DNA of 64,000 nucleotides from UBA7803 sp963822255. Its GTDB lineage: Bacteria > Pseudomonadota > Gammaproteobacteria > Pseudomonadales > Azotimanducaceae. Shown here piece after piece: positions 8,610-18,417 of this stretch; the first letter of the stretch is position 1, and each line of letters starts with the position of its first letter. The translations under genes were made by a program, and so were the position numbers. The notes below the pieces were generated by a model that was not told the origin of the DNA, ran no database searches, and saw nothing but the letters and a program-made list of their open reading frames with translations. The DNA lies in NCBI GenBank assembly GCA_963822255.1, contig CAWGGV010000008.1, positions 868,001 to 932,000 on the forward strand, given 5' to 3'.

Positions 8610-9989
8610 TCAGCTCGCGGTCCCCGTCACCGCACCACCACCGCCGGTCATCTCGAACACCGCGTTCTCGTCGAAGCTGGAGCGGTCGATCTTCAGGTAA
8701 GCGACGCCTTCCTCGGGCACCACCACCGCTTCCACCACGCCGGGCATGGCTTGCAGGCGGGCAACCGCCGCCTGGCTCGACAAGCCGCCGAGGTCTCCCA
8801 GCCGGGCCAGATAGGAGCTGTAGTGGCCGGGCCGCGGCATCCCCAGCGCCACCAGCAGCCAGGCGATGCTGATGAGCAACGTCAGGGCGAACACAGCCAC
8901 CGTGCCGCCGACCCCGTAGATCCAGCCACCCAACGCGCCACCGACGAAGATGCCGAAGAACTGGGAGCTGGAGTACACGCCGGTGGCCGTACCCTTGGCA
9001 CCGGCAGGCGCCATCTTGGTCACCAGCGACGGCAGGCTGGCCTCCATGATGTTGAAGCCGGCGAAGAACGCCACCAGCGCTGCCACCGTCACCCACGGAC
9101 TGCCGCCGCCGAGGCCGAGCGCCGCCTGACTGATCGCGAGCAGCACGATGGTGGCAAGGAACACCTCCTTCATGCGCTGCCGGGTTTCGGCCACGATGAT
9201 CACCGGCACCATCAGCACCACCGATGCCAGTAGCGTCGGCAGGTACACCTTCCAGTCGCTCTCCACGCCGATGGACATCGACTGCGCGAGCACGTGGGGC
9301 ACCGCGAGGAAGCTGGCCGTCAGCAGCGCATGCAGACAGAAGATGGAGAAGTCGAGGCGCAGCAGCCCGCCATCGTGCAGCACCCGCGACATCATGGCGG
9401 GCACGGTCTCGGCGTCCGCGTGGCGTTGCGGATGGACCGGATTCGGCACCACGAACTGACTGATGGCGATGCCGATGAGCGCCAGCCCCACGGTCAGCCA
9501 GAAGATGCCCGACCCGCCGATCCAGCCCATCAGCACCGGGCCCAGCAGCATGGCCACGCCGAACGACGCACCAATGGTCATGCCGACGACGGCCATGGCC
9601 CGGGTGCGGATCTCCTCCCGGGTTAGATCTGCCACCAGCGCCAGAATCACCGAGCCCACGGCGCCCATGCCTTGCAGCGCGCGGCCGATCAGCACCCCGG
9701 TGATGGAGTCCGACATGGCAGCCACCGCGCTGCCCACCGCGAACAGCAGCAGGCCGAAGGCGATCACCACCTTGCGGCCGATGCGGTCGGACAGCAGGCC
9801 GAACGGAATCTGCAGCAGCCCCTGGGTGAGCCCGTAGGCGCCGAGCGCCATGCCGATCATGGCGGGGGTTGCACCCCTGAGATGCCGCGCATACATGGCG
9901 AACACCGGGTAGATCATGAACAGACCCAGCAGCCGGGTGGAAAACACCGCGGCGAGAGAGAACGCTGCACGAAGTTCTGTGCCGGTCAT
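8610..9989 (-). CDS. yajR: MFS transporter with C-terminal YAM domain (YajR type)
   Basis: The 459-residue protein has twelve predicted membrane helices. The MFS motif A region is visible as FGLLSDRIGRK, with the YajR-like segments GLTQGLLQIPFGLLSDRIG and MEASLPSLVTKMAP. After the last helix comes a soluble domain of about 65 residues (MPGVVEAVVVPEEGVAYLKID), which corresponds to the ferredoxin-like YAM domain of E. coli YajR (454 residues). YajR is a proton-driven transporter of unresolved physiological substrate. The gene stands alone and is convergent with the dehydrogenase pair. Confidence 0.88.
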   Translation of the reverse strand: MTGTELRAAFSLAAVFSTRLLGLFMIYPVFAMYARHLRGATPAMIGMALGAYGLTQGLLQIPFGLLSDRIGRKVVIAFGLLLFAVGSAVAAMSDSITGVLIGRALQGMGAVGSVILALVADLTREEIRTRAMAVVGMTIGASFGVAMLLGPVLMGWIGGSGIFWLTVGLALIGIAISQFVVPNPVHPQRHADAETVPAMMSRVLHDGGLLRLDFSIFCLHALLTASFLAVPHVLAQSMSIGVESDWKVYLPTLLASVVLMVPVIIVAETRQRMKEVFLATIVLLAISQAALGLGGGSPWVTVAALVAFFAGFNIMEASLPSLVTKMAPAGAKGTATGVYSSSQFFGIFVGGALGGWIYGVGGTVAVFALTLLISIAWLLVALGMPRPGHYSSYLARLGDLGGLSSQAAVARLQAMPGVVEAVVVPEEGVAYLKIDRSSFDENAVFEMTGGGGAVTGTAS

Positions 9990-10050
9990 TGATCACTCCA
10001 CTGGTTCACGAAACGTTGCCGGTCAGCGCCCGCCATGACTGCTGCAATGC

Positions 10051-11661
10051 CTACTGCGCGGAGTTGGTGCGTCGGATGAAGTCGGCGACGTTGTCGTGCA
10101 GGGCCTTCAGAGAGGCCTCATGGGCGTACACCATGTGGCCCGACGGGTAGAACTGATATTCGATGTTGCTCCGGAGCCGCGGCTCGATGGGCAGATGCTG
10201 CATCTCGTAGATGCCTTCGAAGAACGGCGTCGCCAGATCGAAGTAGCCGGCGTTCAGCATGACCTTGAGCTCGGGGTTGTACTTCATGGCATGGGCGAGG
10301 TCCGGCATGACGTTGGTCAGCGGCATCGGCCCCGGCGCGCCGGGCGGTTGGTGGCGGAAGTCCCACGTTTTCCACACCTCGATGGAGGGCTTGTAGGTCT
10401 TGTTCTGGCCGAACTTCAAGGTGCCGCGCACGTAGTCATTGAACGCCGATATGTAGGCGGAACTGATGGCGGCTGATTGCGGATCGTACTGGGCCTCCTT
10501 GCTCAATGGGTCCATGGTCGGGCCGGTGAATCGGGTATCCAGCCGTCCGGTGGTGGTGTCACTATCGCTCAGCAGCGTCTTCTCGAACTCGCCGCCGTTG
10601 ATCCTGAGATCCGCTTTCTCGATGTAGCCCACCGGCAGACCCGTGTATTCGTGCAGCTTCTGGGCCACCGCGCTACGCTGGTCGTCCGACAGCGCCGATC
10701 CCGCGTGGAGGGCCTCGGCGTAGTCACCGAGCGCGTACCGCTCCACTTCCTGGAGCCAGGGCTCGAGCTGGTCCGGAGGATTCGGCAACTTCTGGTGGAA
10801 GTATGCCGTCGCCGCGTACGTGGGAAGAGCCAGCAGATACGGCAGCTCAATCCCGGGATTGAACTCGGGGCCATCGACGCTGGCATCGAACGCCAGGATC
10901 TGCGACAGCAGAATCACCCCGTTCAGGTCGAGGTTGTACTCGTTCTGCAGGGTGTCGGCGAGCACCGCAGAGCGGGTCGTTCCGTAGCTCTCTCCGAACA
11001 GATATTTGGGCGAGTTCCAGCGCTGGTACTTGGACAGGAAGCGGGTGATGAACTCCGCGAAGGCGTGCGCGTCCTGATCGACGCCATAGAACTTCTTCTC
11101 CCGGTTCTGCCCCGCGACCCGGCCGAAGCCGGTGCCCGGCGCGTCGACGAACACCAGGTCACTGACGTCGAGCAGGCTGTAGTCGTTGTTGACGACCTTG
11201 TAGGGCGCCGCCGGTGTATGGGTTCGGTCGACGGTGACCACCCGCCTCGGCCCGAAGGCGCCCATGTGCAACCACACCGTGGCGGAGCCCGGACCGCCGT
11301 TGTAGACGAACGTCACCGGCCGGCTCTCCGCCTTGGCCCCTGATTTCATGTAGGCCACGTAGGACATGCTCGCCACCGGTGCCACCTTGTCCTCGGGCAC
11401 GTCATTGTTGGAAGACACGTCGCTCCAGCCCGCCGGATGGACGATCACGAGGCCCGCGTAGGCGTCGTAGTCGACCCCCTGGCCTTCGACCCGGACCGAG
11501 CCCTGGGTCTTCTGTTGCTCGGCCTTGAGCACAGGCGTTTTGTGGTGTCCATGATGTTCTGTTTTTTCCGCGTTGCCGGCGGAATGGGCATCCGATGCCA
11601 GCGCTCCGGCGCCGGGGAAGCAGAGCGTCATTGTCAGGATCAACGAAACGGTTCTTTTCAT
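10051..11661 (-). CDS. Secreted S10-family serine carboxypeptidase-like protein
   Basis: From the ATG at 11661 the protein is 536 residues and begins with a signal peptide (MKRTVSLILTMTLCFPGAGALA), then a His-rich stretch. The S10 alpha/beta-hydrolase triad is visible. The nucleophile Ser is about residue 225 in GESYGTTRSAVLAD, the Asp is in AGYFDLATPF, and the His is in PSGHMVYAHE. The early YNGGPGSATVWLH segment is the family oxyanion motif. It should remove C-terminal residues from peptides in the periplasm. The frame continues upstream of the chosen start only as shadow of the divergent gene. Confidence 0.9.
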   Translation of the reverse strand: MKRTVSLILTMTLCFPGAGALASDAHSAGNAEKTEHHGHHKTPVLKAEQQKTQGSVRVEGQGVDYDAYAGLVIVHPAGWSDVSSNNDVPEDKVAPVASMSYVAYMKSGAKAESRPVTFVYNGGPGSATVWLHMGAFGPRRVVTVDRTHTPAAPYKVVNNDYSLLDVSDLVFVDAPGTGFGRVAGQNREKKFYGVDQDAHAFAEFITRFLSKYQRWNSPKYLFGESYGTTRSAVLADTLQNEYNLDLNGVILLSQILAFDASVDGPEFNPGIELPYLLALPTYAATAYFHQKLPNPPDQLEPWLQEVERYALGDYAEALHAGSALSDDQRSAVAQKLHEYTGLPVGYIEKADLRINGGEFEKTLLSDSDTTTGRLDTRFTGPTMDPLSKEAQYDPQSAAISSAYISAFNDYVRGTLKFGQNKTYKPSIEVWKTWDFRHQPPGAPGPMPLTNVMPDLAHAMKYNPELKVMLNAGYFDLATPFFEGIYEMQHLPIEPRLRSNIEYQFYPSGHMVYAHEASLKALHDNVADFIRRTNSAQ

Positions 11662-11806
11662 GATTTCTCTCCACGCTCGTCCGGTGGCAGGGGGTTCGAT
11701 GGCGCGACAGGGTACCCGCCACGCCGCGTGCTTGCCAGCAAAGTGCTTGTCCGACACGGCCGACTTCACGTATAACCGGGGCCGGTCCCTCCCCACGGAA
11801 AATCTC

Positions 11807-13030
11807 ATGCGTATGTTCATCGTCACCGCCCTTGCGCTGACCGCTGCCGGCTGCGGAAAAGGCCAGACGCCCGCAGAACCGGCGGCCGCGGCCGCGGCTC
11901 CCGCCAACTACGAGGAGCAGCTTCGGCTGGCGCTCGAGACTGCCAAGCCCGGCGACGTCATCGAGATCCCCGCCGGCACTCACCCGATGACCCGAAGCCT
12001 CACCCTCGACACCGACGGCATCACCATTCGCGGCGCCGGCATGGACAAGAGCGTGCTGAGCTTCAAGGGCCAGGTCGCCGGCGCCGAGGGGCTGCTGGTA
12101 AGCGCCAGCAACTTCACCATCGAAGACCTGGCCCTGGAAGACACGGTGGGCGATGCGCTCAAGGTCAACGAGGGCTCGAACATCGTAATCCGCCGGGTGC
12201 GCACCGAGTGGACCAACGGGCCCGATACGGGCAACGGCTCCTACGGCGTCTATCCGGTGCAGACCGAAAACACCCTGATCGACGGTGCCGTGGCCATCGG
12301 CGCGTCCGACGCAGGCATCTATGTCGGACAGTCCAGAAACGTGGTGGTGAGGAACTGTCGCGCCGAGTACAACGTGGCCGGCATCGAGATCGAAAACACG
12401 GTGGCCGCCGACGTGCACGACAACGTGGCCCGCAACAACAGCGGTGGCATCCTGGTGTTCAACATGCCGGACCTCCCCATGCTCGGTCACGGCACGCGAG
12501 TGTTCGACAACGAAGTCCAGGGCAACAACACCAACAACTTCGGCACCCCCGGCAGCGCCGTGGCCAGCGTGCCGGCGGGCAGCGGTGTCGTCATCAATTC
12601 CAACGACCAGGTGGAGATCTTTAACAACCGCATCGGCGGCAATCGCACCGCGAACGTGCTGATCTCCAGCGCCTTCAGCGCCCAGTACAGTGCCGACCGA
12701 CAAACGGCGTCAGTGTTCGACCCCTATCCCGAGGACGTCTACATCTATCAGAACACCTTCACTCCCGGCGGCTCTGCGCCGGACCGCGAAGCGCTGGAGA
12801 CCCTGCGCCGCAAGGTGTTCGGTGACGACGGCAGCCTGCCGGACATCCTCTGGGACGGCATCGTCAATCCAGCCAGATCGGCGGCGACGAGCCCCATCTG
12901 CATTCAGGACGACGCGACGTTCCTGAACGTGGACGCCGCCGGCGATTACCAGAAACCGAGCACCGACAGGGCACCCCACAACTGCCGTCTCGACAAGCTT
13001 CAGGCGGTGAGTCTGGCCGAAGGCGCCTGA
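11807..13030 (+). CDS. Parallel beta-helix repeat lipoprotein (SO2930-partner family)
   Basis: The protein has 407 residues. The first 16 (MRMFIVTALALTAAGC) are a lipoprotein signal with a strong lipobox, LTAAGC. The rest reads as right-handed parallel beta-helix, with repeated 'GI.I..N...GN' turns such as ADGITIRGAGMD and RNNSGGILVFNMP. This pattern and the immediately following diheme gene match a known two-gene module of proteobacteria, of unknown function, that includes the Shewanella SO2930 protein. A polysaccharide-related or surface role is possible but not shown. Confidence 0.85.
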   Translation: MRMFIVTALALTAAGCGKGQTPAEPAAAAAAPANYEEQLRLALETAKPGDVIEIPAGTHPMTRSLTLDTDGITIRGAGMDKSVLSFKGQVAGAEGLLVSASNFTIEDLALEDTVGDALKVNEGSNIVIRRVRTEWTNGPDTGNGSYGVYPVQTENTLIDGAVAIGASDAGIYVGQSRNVVVRNCRAEYNVAGIEIENTVAADVHDNVARNNSGGILVFNMPDLPMLGHGTRVFDNEVQGNNTNNFGTPGSAVASVPAGSGVVINSNDQVEIFNNRIGGNRTANVLISSAFSAQYSADRQTASVFDPYPEDVYIYQNTFTPGGSAPDREALETLRRKVFGDDGSLPDILWDGIVNPARSAATSPICIQDDATFLNVDAAGDYQKPSTDRAPHNCRLDKLQAVSLAEGA

Positions 13031-13035
13031 GATCC

Positions 13036-14157
13036 GTGAGGCGCCCGCAGCCGAAGCACGCCGCTACCGTCGCGCTGCTGGCGGCGCTGTGGCTGCTCGC
13101 TGGCTGTCAGGGGCCGCCGTCGGTGCAGGTGCCGGCCGCAGGCGTTCATCCCGAACGCCTGTCCGACTGGGGCCTCCTGCAACGCCGCGGCGACCGTCTG
13201 GTGCTGGGGCGGGGGGTGACACCCTACGAGGTCAACACGCCCCTGTTCAGCGACTACGCCTTGAAGCTGCGCACGTTCTACCTTCCGCAAGGCGCGGCCA
13301 TGCGCTACCGCGAGCGCGGCGCCTTCGAGTTTCCCATCGGCAGCGTCGTCACGAAGACATTCTTCTATCCCCTGAATGGCCGTGGCGTGGCAAAGGCGCA
13401 GCAGGGATGGAACGGCGACGTCAGGACTCTCGACCTGTCCGGCTACCGGCTGGTGGAGACGCGGCTACTGATCCGGCGCGACGACGGCTGGCAAGCACTG
13501 CCGTACGTGTGGGACGGCGACGATGCCTACCTGCACCTGACGGGCGCGCTGCGGCCGATGAAGATCGAGGTTGCCGGCGATACCCTGGATCTTCCCTACG
13601 TGGTGCCGGCGCGCAGCGAATGCGCCGGTTGTCACGCCACCAATCACACCGAAGGCGCCCTGACCCTCATCGGCTTTCGAGCCCGCCACGTGAACCGCAC
13701 CTACCCGGGCGCCGCCGGCAACCAGCTCGCGACATGGGCGTCGCGCGGCGAGCTGACCGGTCTTCCCGGGCCGGGCGAAGCCATTCCCCGGAACGCGGTG
13801 TGGAACGACCCGGGGATGCCGCTGGCGGATCGGGCCCGCGCCTACCTGGACAGCAACTGCGGGCACTGCCACAACCCCACCGGCGCCGCCGACACGTCGG
13901 GTCTGTTGCTCGACGCCCACACCACCAGCTTCCGTCACCTCGGCTTCTGCAAGCCGCCCATCGCCGCCGGCCGAGGCTCCGGAGGACGGCGGTTCGCCAT
14001 CGTGCCCGGTCAGCCGGATCAGTCAATACTCGTTTACCGGATCGAAAGCACCGACCCGGCGGTGCGGATGCCGGAAGCGGGGCGATCGCTGGTTCACCGG
14101 GAAGGCGCCGCGCTCGTTCGGCAATGGATCGAGAGCCTGCCGGGGAGTTGCCTATGA
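13036..14157 (+). CDS. SO2930-family diheme c-type cytochrome, lipoprotein
   Basis: The 373-residue product starts with GTG and has a lipoprotein signal ending LLAGC. Two heme-binding motifs are present: CAGCH at about residue 196 and CGHCH at about residue 275. The rest resembles the SO2930 family, including the long N-terminal domain with GVTPYEVNTPLFSDYA. It starts five bases after the beta-helix lipoprotein gene, so the two are co-transcribed. It is probably an outer-membrane or periplasm-facing electron carrier; the physiological reaction is unknown. Its stop codon overlaps by six bases the end of the convergent GtrA gene. Confidence 0.87.
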   Translation: MRRPQPKHAATVALLAALWLLAGCQGPPSVQVPAAGVHPERLSDWGLLQRRGDRLVLGRGVTPYEVNTPLFSDYALKLRTFYLPQGAAMRYRERGAFEFPIGSVVTKTFFYPLNGRGVAKAQQGWNGDVRTLDLSGYRLVETRLLIRRDDGWQALPYVWDGDDAYLHLTGALRPMKIEVAGDTLDLPYVVPARSECAGCHATNHTEGALTLIGFRARHVNRTYPGAAGNQLATWASRGELTGLPGPGEAIPRNAVWNDPGMPLADRARAYLDSNCGHCHNPTGAADTSGLLLDAHTTSFRHLGFCKPPIAAGRGSGGRRFAIVPGQPDQSILVYRIESTDPAVRMPEAGRSLVHREGAALVRQWIESLPGSCL

Positions 14158-14586
14158 CTGCGGCGACCCCTCGTCATGACGGCGCCAGTTGTAGACGAAC
14201 TTCCGTACCAGCACGAAGTTGCTGACGGTCGCCAGCGCCGAGCCAATGGCCATGGCGATGAGCGGACGGCCCAGCGGGCCGAACACCAGCACCGTGTACG
14301 TGCCGATGTTGAGCGATGCTCCGAGGATCTGAATGACCACGTAACGCACCACCCCGGCCTTGCGGATGGATGCAGAGAACGTGTAACGGGCATTCAGCAG
14401 GTAGGTGGTGGTGATGGCGGCGAAGAACGATGCCACCCGGCTGCCCACCAGGCCGCCACTCGCCGCCGCGTAGCCCATCCCGTAGAGCAGGAACGCCAGC
14501 ACGCCCATGTCGACGGCGAAGCCCACGGCCCCCACCACCAGAAACCGCGCCAGCTGGTGGCGGAGCCGTTGGCTGCGCTGCGCCAT
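14152..14586 (-). CDS. GtrA-family membrane protein
   Basis: The 144-residue protein has four predicted membrane helices. It shows the GtrA signature RFLVVGAVGFAVDMGVLAFLL at the start, a central LLNARYTFS, and the closing SNFVLVRKFVY. GtrA-like flippases move undecaprenyl-phosphate-linked sugars across the inner membrane for O-antigen or teichoic/arabinogalactan modification. No glycosyltransferase gene lies beside it here. It follows the ThDP enzyme gene by 17 bases on the same strand. Confidence 0.88.
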   Translation of the reverse strand: MAQRSQRLRHQLARFLVVGAVGFAVDMGVLAFLLYGMGYAAASGGLVGSRVASFFAAITTTYLLNARYTFSASIRKAGVVRYVVIQILGASLNIGTYTVLVFGPLGRPLIAMAIGSALATVSNFVLVRKFVYNWRRHDEGSPQS

Positions 14587-14603
14587 CAGGCGGAAGAATC
14601 CGC

Positions 14604-16157
14604 TTACACCCTCGCCTCGATGAGGTGCGGGCCCGGCTCCTCGATCGCCTCGCGGAGCGCGGCGACGAAAGCCTCGGAAGTTTCCGCACGCACCCCCGGC
14701 ACGCCCTGCGCCCGGGCCATGGCGGCCCAATCCAGGTCCGGGCTCGACAGATCGAACAGGCTGGCCGCCCGCGCGCCCACCTGGTTGATGCCGAGCCGGC
14801 GGTACTCCACGTCGAGGATGCCGTAGCGGCGGTTGCTGTAGATGACGGTCGTGACGTCCAGCCCTTCCCGCGCGGCCGTCCAGAGAAACTGATTGGTGTA
14901 CATGGCGGCGCCGTCGCCGATGAGCGCGAATACCGGCCGATCCGGGCAGGCCACCGCCGCACCCACCGCCGCGGGGCCAGCCTGGCCGATGGCGCCGCCA
15001 GTGAGGTTCAGCCAGGTGTGCCGGACCGAGTGCTGCATTGGCCCGAACGCCGCACCACCGCCGCCGGAGTCTGCGGTCATCACCGCCCGGTCCGGCACCA
15101 GGGCCGCCAGCGCCTGGGCGACGGTGCGGGCCGACAGCGGTCCCGACGGGACCTCTGGTCGCTCGCCGGACGTTCCCGTCGGATGCTCGACGGCATCGAC
15201 GGCATCGACGGCGTCGGCGAGCGCCGCCAGCGCGCCGGCGGCATCTTCGTGGCGGTGGCAGAGCCTGACCACCCGGCAGCCTTCCGGCACCAGAGCGCTC
15301 GGCTGACCGCGGTAGGCGAAGAAGCTCACCGGCGCCTGGGCGCCGGCGAGCACCAGAGTTTTCACCGGCGCAAGCACGTCGCTGATCTGCTCGGGAAAGT
15401 ACGGCAGCCGGGACACCGGAAACAGACCCGGCCCCGCCTCGACCCGCGCCGGAAATGTCGTCGAGTAGACCCGGCAGCCGGTGGCGGACGCGATGCGCGC
15501 CGCCGCCGCCAGACCCGCTTCGCCGAGGGCGTTGCCGTCCAGCAGCAGCATGGAGTGCGAGCCCAAGTGCCCGCTGGCCGCGTCGACCGCGGCGGGGACG
15601 AACGGCCGAAGTGGCTCCGGACGGGCCATGGGAACCGCCGGCACCGAGTCGCCCCAGGCGCAGTCCGCGGGCACGATCAGGGTGGCGATGCGCCCGGCAG
15701 GGTCCGGTCGCGGAGTCATGGCCGCGGTCACCGCGTCCCAGCCGTCGCCGCCCAGGCCCTCCGCGCTGCGCGAGGTGCGCACCCAGGCGGACACCGGCCG
15801 GGCCACCCCTTCGATGTCCGCGGTCAGTGGCGCGTCGTAGGCCACGTGGTGAATGGCATGATCGCCCACCACGTTGACGATTGGCGTACCGGCGCGACGG
15901 GCGTTGTGGAGGTTGGCAATGCCGTTGCCGAGACCGGCCCCCAGATGCAGCAGGGTGGTGGCCGGCGTACCGCGCATCCGCCCGTAGCCGTCAGCGGCAC
16001 CGGTACACACTCCCTCGAACAGGCAGAGCACCGGGCGCAGCCGCGGCACCTGATCGATGGCTTCCACCAAGTGCATTTCAGAGGTGCCGGGGTTGGCGAA
16101 GCAGACCTCCACCCCCGCGTCGACCAGAGCTTCGATCAGGGCACGGGCGCCGTTCAT
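14604..16157 (-). CDS. Thiamine-diphosphate-dependent decarboxylase/acetolactate synthase-like enzyme
   Basis: The 517-residue protein has the three-domain ThDP fold. The catalytic Glu lies in NPGTSEMHLVEAID near residue 27. The diphosphate/Mg motif begins at IGDGAAMYTNQFLWTA and ends YSNRRYGI. It is shorter than biosynthetic acetolactate synthase (about 570) and is not next to a small subunit, so it more likely belongs to the benzoylformate-decarboxylase/catabolic 2-oxoacid branch. The substrate is unknown. It is the first of three ThDP enzymes in the window. Confidence 0.85.
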   Translation of the reverse strand: MNGARALIEALVDAGVEVCFANPGTSEMHLVEAIDQVPRLRPVLCLFEGVCTGAADGYGRMRGTPATTLLHLGAGLGNGIANLHNARRAGTPIVNVVGDHAIHHVAYDAPLTADIEGVARPVSAWVRTSRSAEGLGGDGWDAVTAAMTPRPDPAGRIATLIVPADCAWGDSVPAVPMARPEPLRPFVPAAVDAASGHLGSHSMLLLDGNALGEAGLAAAARIASATGCRVYSTTFPARVEAGPGLFPVSRLPYFPEQISDVLAPVKTLVLAGAQAPVSFFAYRGQPSALVPEGCRVVRLCHRHEDAAGALAALADAVDAVDAVEHPTGTSGERPEVPSGPLSARTVAQALAALVPDRAVMTADSGGGGAAFGPMQHSVRHTWLNLTGGAIGQAGPAAVGAAVACPDRPVFALIGDGAAMYTNQFLWTAAREGLDVTTVIYSNRRYGILDVEYRRLGINQVGARAASLFDLSSPDLDWAAMARAQGVPGVRAETSEAFVAALREAIEEPGPHLIEARV

Positions 16158-16225
16158 GGGTTCCCCTCGATGGCAGGCAAACGGAAAAGCTTACGGGGCG
16201 GCCTCCGGAGCGGCAAGCGCGGGCT

Positions 16226-16690
16226 TCAGCCCCGACCGCCGTCTCCAAGGTCGACCCGTGAGCCCGCGTCCTCTTCGACCGCGTCAGGCTGTGGTCCTTT
16301 ACGGCGCCGGCGCGGCCGGCGGCGCAGCTCCGGGAATCGGGCCTCGGCGGTCGGCCGCAGCCCGCGCTCGAAAGCGAAGTAGCCGGCCAGCAGGAGCAGG
16401 ATCCCCCAACCGCCGAACAGTTGCAGCACGAACGCCGGCCAGACGAAGGCGAGACCGGCATTGACGAACGACATGAAGCCGACCCGCAGCAGGTAGGCGA
16501 GGAGCTCCTGGCCGATGAACGACATGAGCGAATGGCTTCCCTCGAACTCCCCCACCACCGTCCGCAGCTCGAGGATCACGAAGGACACCACGTAGCCCAG
16601 CCCGTACAGCCCTCCGCCCCGGGCGGACCACAACCCGACCAAGCCCTCGCGGGCGAGAGCGCCGGCGGAACGTGGCTCGTTCCAGACCAT
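16226..16690 (-). CDS. Small membrane protein of unknown function
   Basis: With the ATG at 16690 the protein is 154 residues. It has two or three hydrophobic segments (YGLGYVVSFVILELRTVV, AGLAFVWPAFVLQLFG, GILLLLAGYFAF) and a basic, then acidic, soluble tail. I do not recognise the family. An upstream ATG at 16771 would add 27 residues that overlap the preceding MFS gene. It lies just downstream of that MFS gene on the same strand and may be co-transcribed. Confidence 0.55.
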   Translation of the reverse strand: MVWNEPRSAGALAREGLVGLWSARGGGLYGLGYVVSFVILELRTVVGEFEGSHSLMSFIGQELLAYLLRVGFMSFVNAGLAFVWPAFVLQLFGGWGILLLLAGYFAFERGLRPTAEARFPELRRRPRRRRKGPQPDAVEEDAGSRVDLGDGGRG

Positions 16691-16745
16691 GCGGGCGTGG
16701 CGGGCGTGGCGGGCGAGCCGCCCTTCCTGGCGGCGCGCGGGTTCT

Positions 16746-18291
16746 TCAGTTTCCGTTCGCTGTGGCTTCACGGATCTCTACAGTTTGCGTGCGCTGGCTG
16801 CGGCAAACCTCTAACTCGCGGACGATCTGGGCGTGCCGGTGCCGGTCGAGCCGGTGCTGGGAGTAGCACCACACGCTCACCACGGCGAACCCGGCGACGA
16901 TGGGGCCGTAAATCAGGCCGAGCCACATCACCTTGTCCGCCCCCACGTCGGCGGCGGTGCGGATCTCGGGGCCGAGCGGCCACCGGATGAGGTCCAGGGC
17001 AATGCCGCCGATCACGCTGCCGATCCCCGAGGTGAACTTGGCGCAGAACGACACCGAGGCGAAGAAGATGCCTTCCTGGCGGCGGCCCGTGTGAAGCTCG
17101 TGCTCGTCGACGATGTCGGCCACCATGGAGCCGAAGGTGATCAGCGCCTGCACCACGCCGATGCCCTGCAGCAGCTTGACCACGACCAGGGTCGTCATGA
17201 GCTCGGACGTGCCGTTCTCCGGAAACCAGCCAATGCAGACGCAGTGCTACGGGGATGATCTGGCAGCCGGCCCACCAGGTCGTGCCGATGACGATGGATG
17301 GGCGCTTGTCGAAGAGCTGGTTCAGCGGCCGGGCGAACAGCGCTCCCACCATCATGCCGATGGGCGAGGCGGCGAAGTACGCGATGTTGCCGTTGCCCGA
17401 CAGCTCCCAGAAATAGGTGTTCATGTGCAGGTTCAAGGCGGCATCCACGCCCACCATGGTGAACACCACCAGAACGCCGGCGAACAGCCAGCGGAACGAT
17501 CGGTTCTTCAGTGCCAGCGCCAGTTCGGTGAACATTCGGATCACCGCGCCAGAGGCGGACACTCTGACGGCCGGACCTTGCGCCTTCGGCAGAAACGGAA
17601 TCCGCGATCGGGTACCCCAGGCCGAGCCGAGGATCGAGCACACCATCAACAGCGACATGCACAGAGCGAAGGGGCTGTAGGCGCTCACGTTGAATTGACC
17701 GTGGGCGTACTCGGGCGTGGCGCGGAAGAACACACCGAAGCCGATGCCGTACACGGCCAATGCGCCGAACGTGCTGAAGAACTGCCGGTAGGCCACCACG
17801 GTGGTCCGCTCGTGAAAGTTGCTCGACAGCTCCGCACCCAGGGCGATGTGGGGAACGTGGTACAGGGTCATCGCGCCGCGGGCGAGCACGGCGAACACCA
17901 TGAGCCACAGAAACAGCGGCAAGCCGCTGATGTCCGGCGGAGAGAACAGGCAGAAGAACGTCACCGCCAACGGTACGGCGGAGGCGAACATGAACGGATG
18001 CCGGCGGCCGAGCCGCGATCGCCAGTTGTCCGACAGCGAGCCGGCCAGCGGATCGGTGACGGCGTCGAACACCAGCGCGATGCCCACGGCGAGCCCGGCA
18101 TACGTGCCGGAAAGCCCGAGCACCTGAACGTAGTAGAAGAACAGAAAGACGCCGAACGCGCCGTTCTTCATCCCTTCCGCGGCCTGGCCGAAGCCATAGG
18201 CCAGCTTGGTCACAACCGGGAGCTGATCCTCCCCGCCGGCATCGATATCCCGGCCGGCGGTGCGCGGACCGGGTGAGACTTGCTCCGCCAA
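16746..18291 (-). pseudogene. GPH-type MFS transporter interrupted by one frameshift
   Basis: The protein begins near LPVVTKLAYGFGQAAEG, the classical start of glycoside-pentoside-hexuronide (melibiose-type) symporters. It shows DPLAGSLSDNWRSRLGRRHPFM in the first half. Near 17235 the frame changes: the next segment is WFPENGTSELMTTLVVVKLLQGIG, which completes the C-terminal helices (QEGIFFASVSFCAKF.SGIGS). The total length (1546 bases) fits one extra base. Both halves are well conserved, so a sequencing indel or a very recent mutation is likely. The start is placed at a TTG at 18291, and an in-frame GTG lies at VTKLAYG. Confidence 0.75.
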
Positions 18292-18417
18292 GGCTGCCGT
18301 TCCCCTCACGACTGCTTCGCCCGGATCATGGGTGTTGACACCTGCCAGGGTCAAGGGCTGCACGACGACGGCGACATCGCGCCCCTCGCGGCAGCCGAGC
18401 GGTGTACCATCGCCGCC

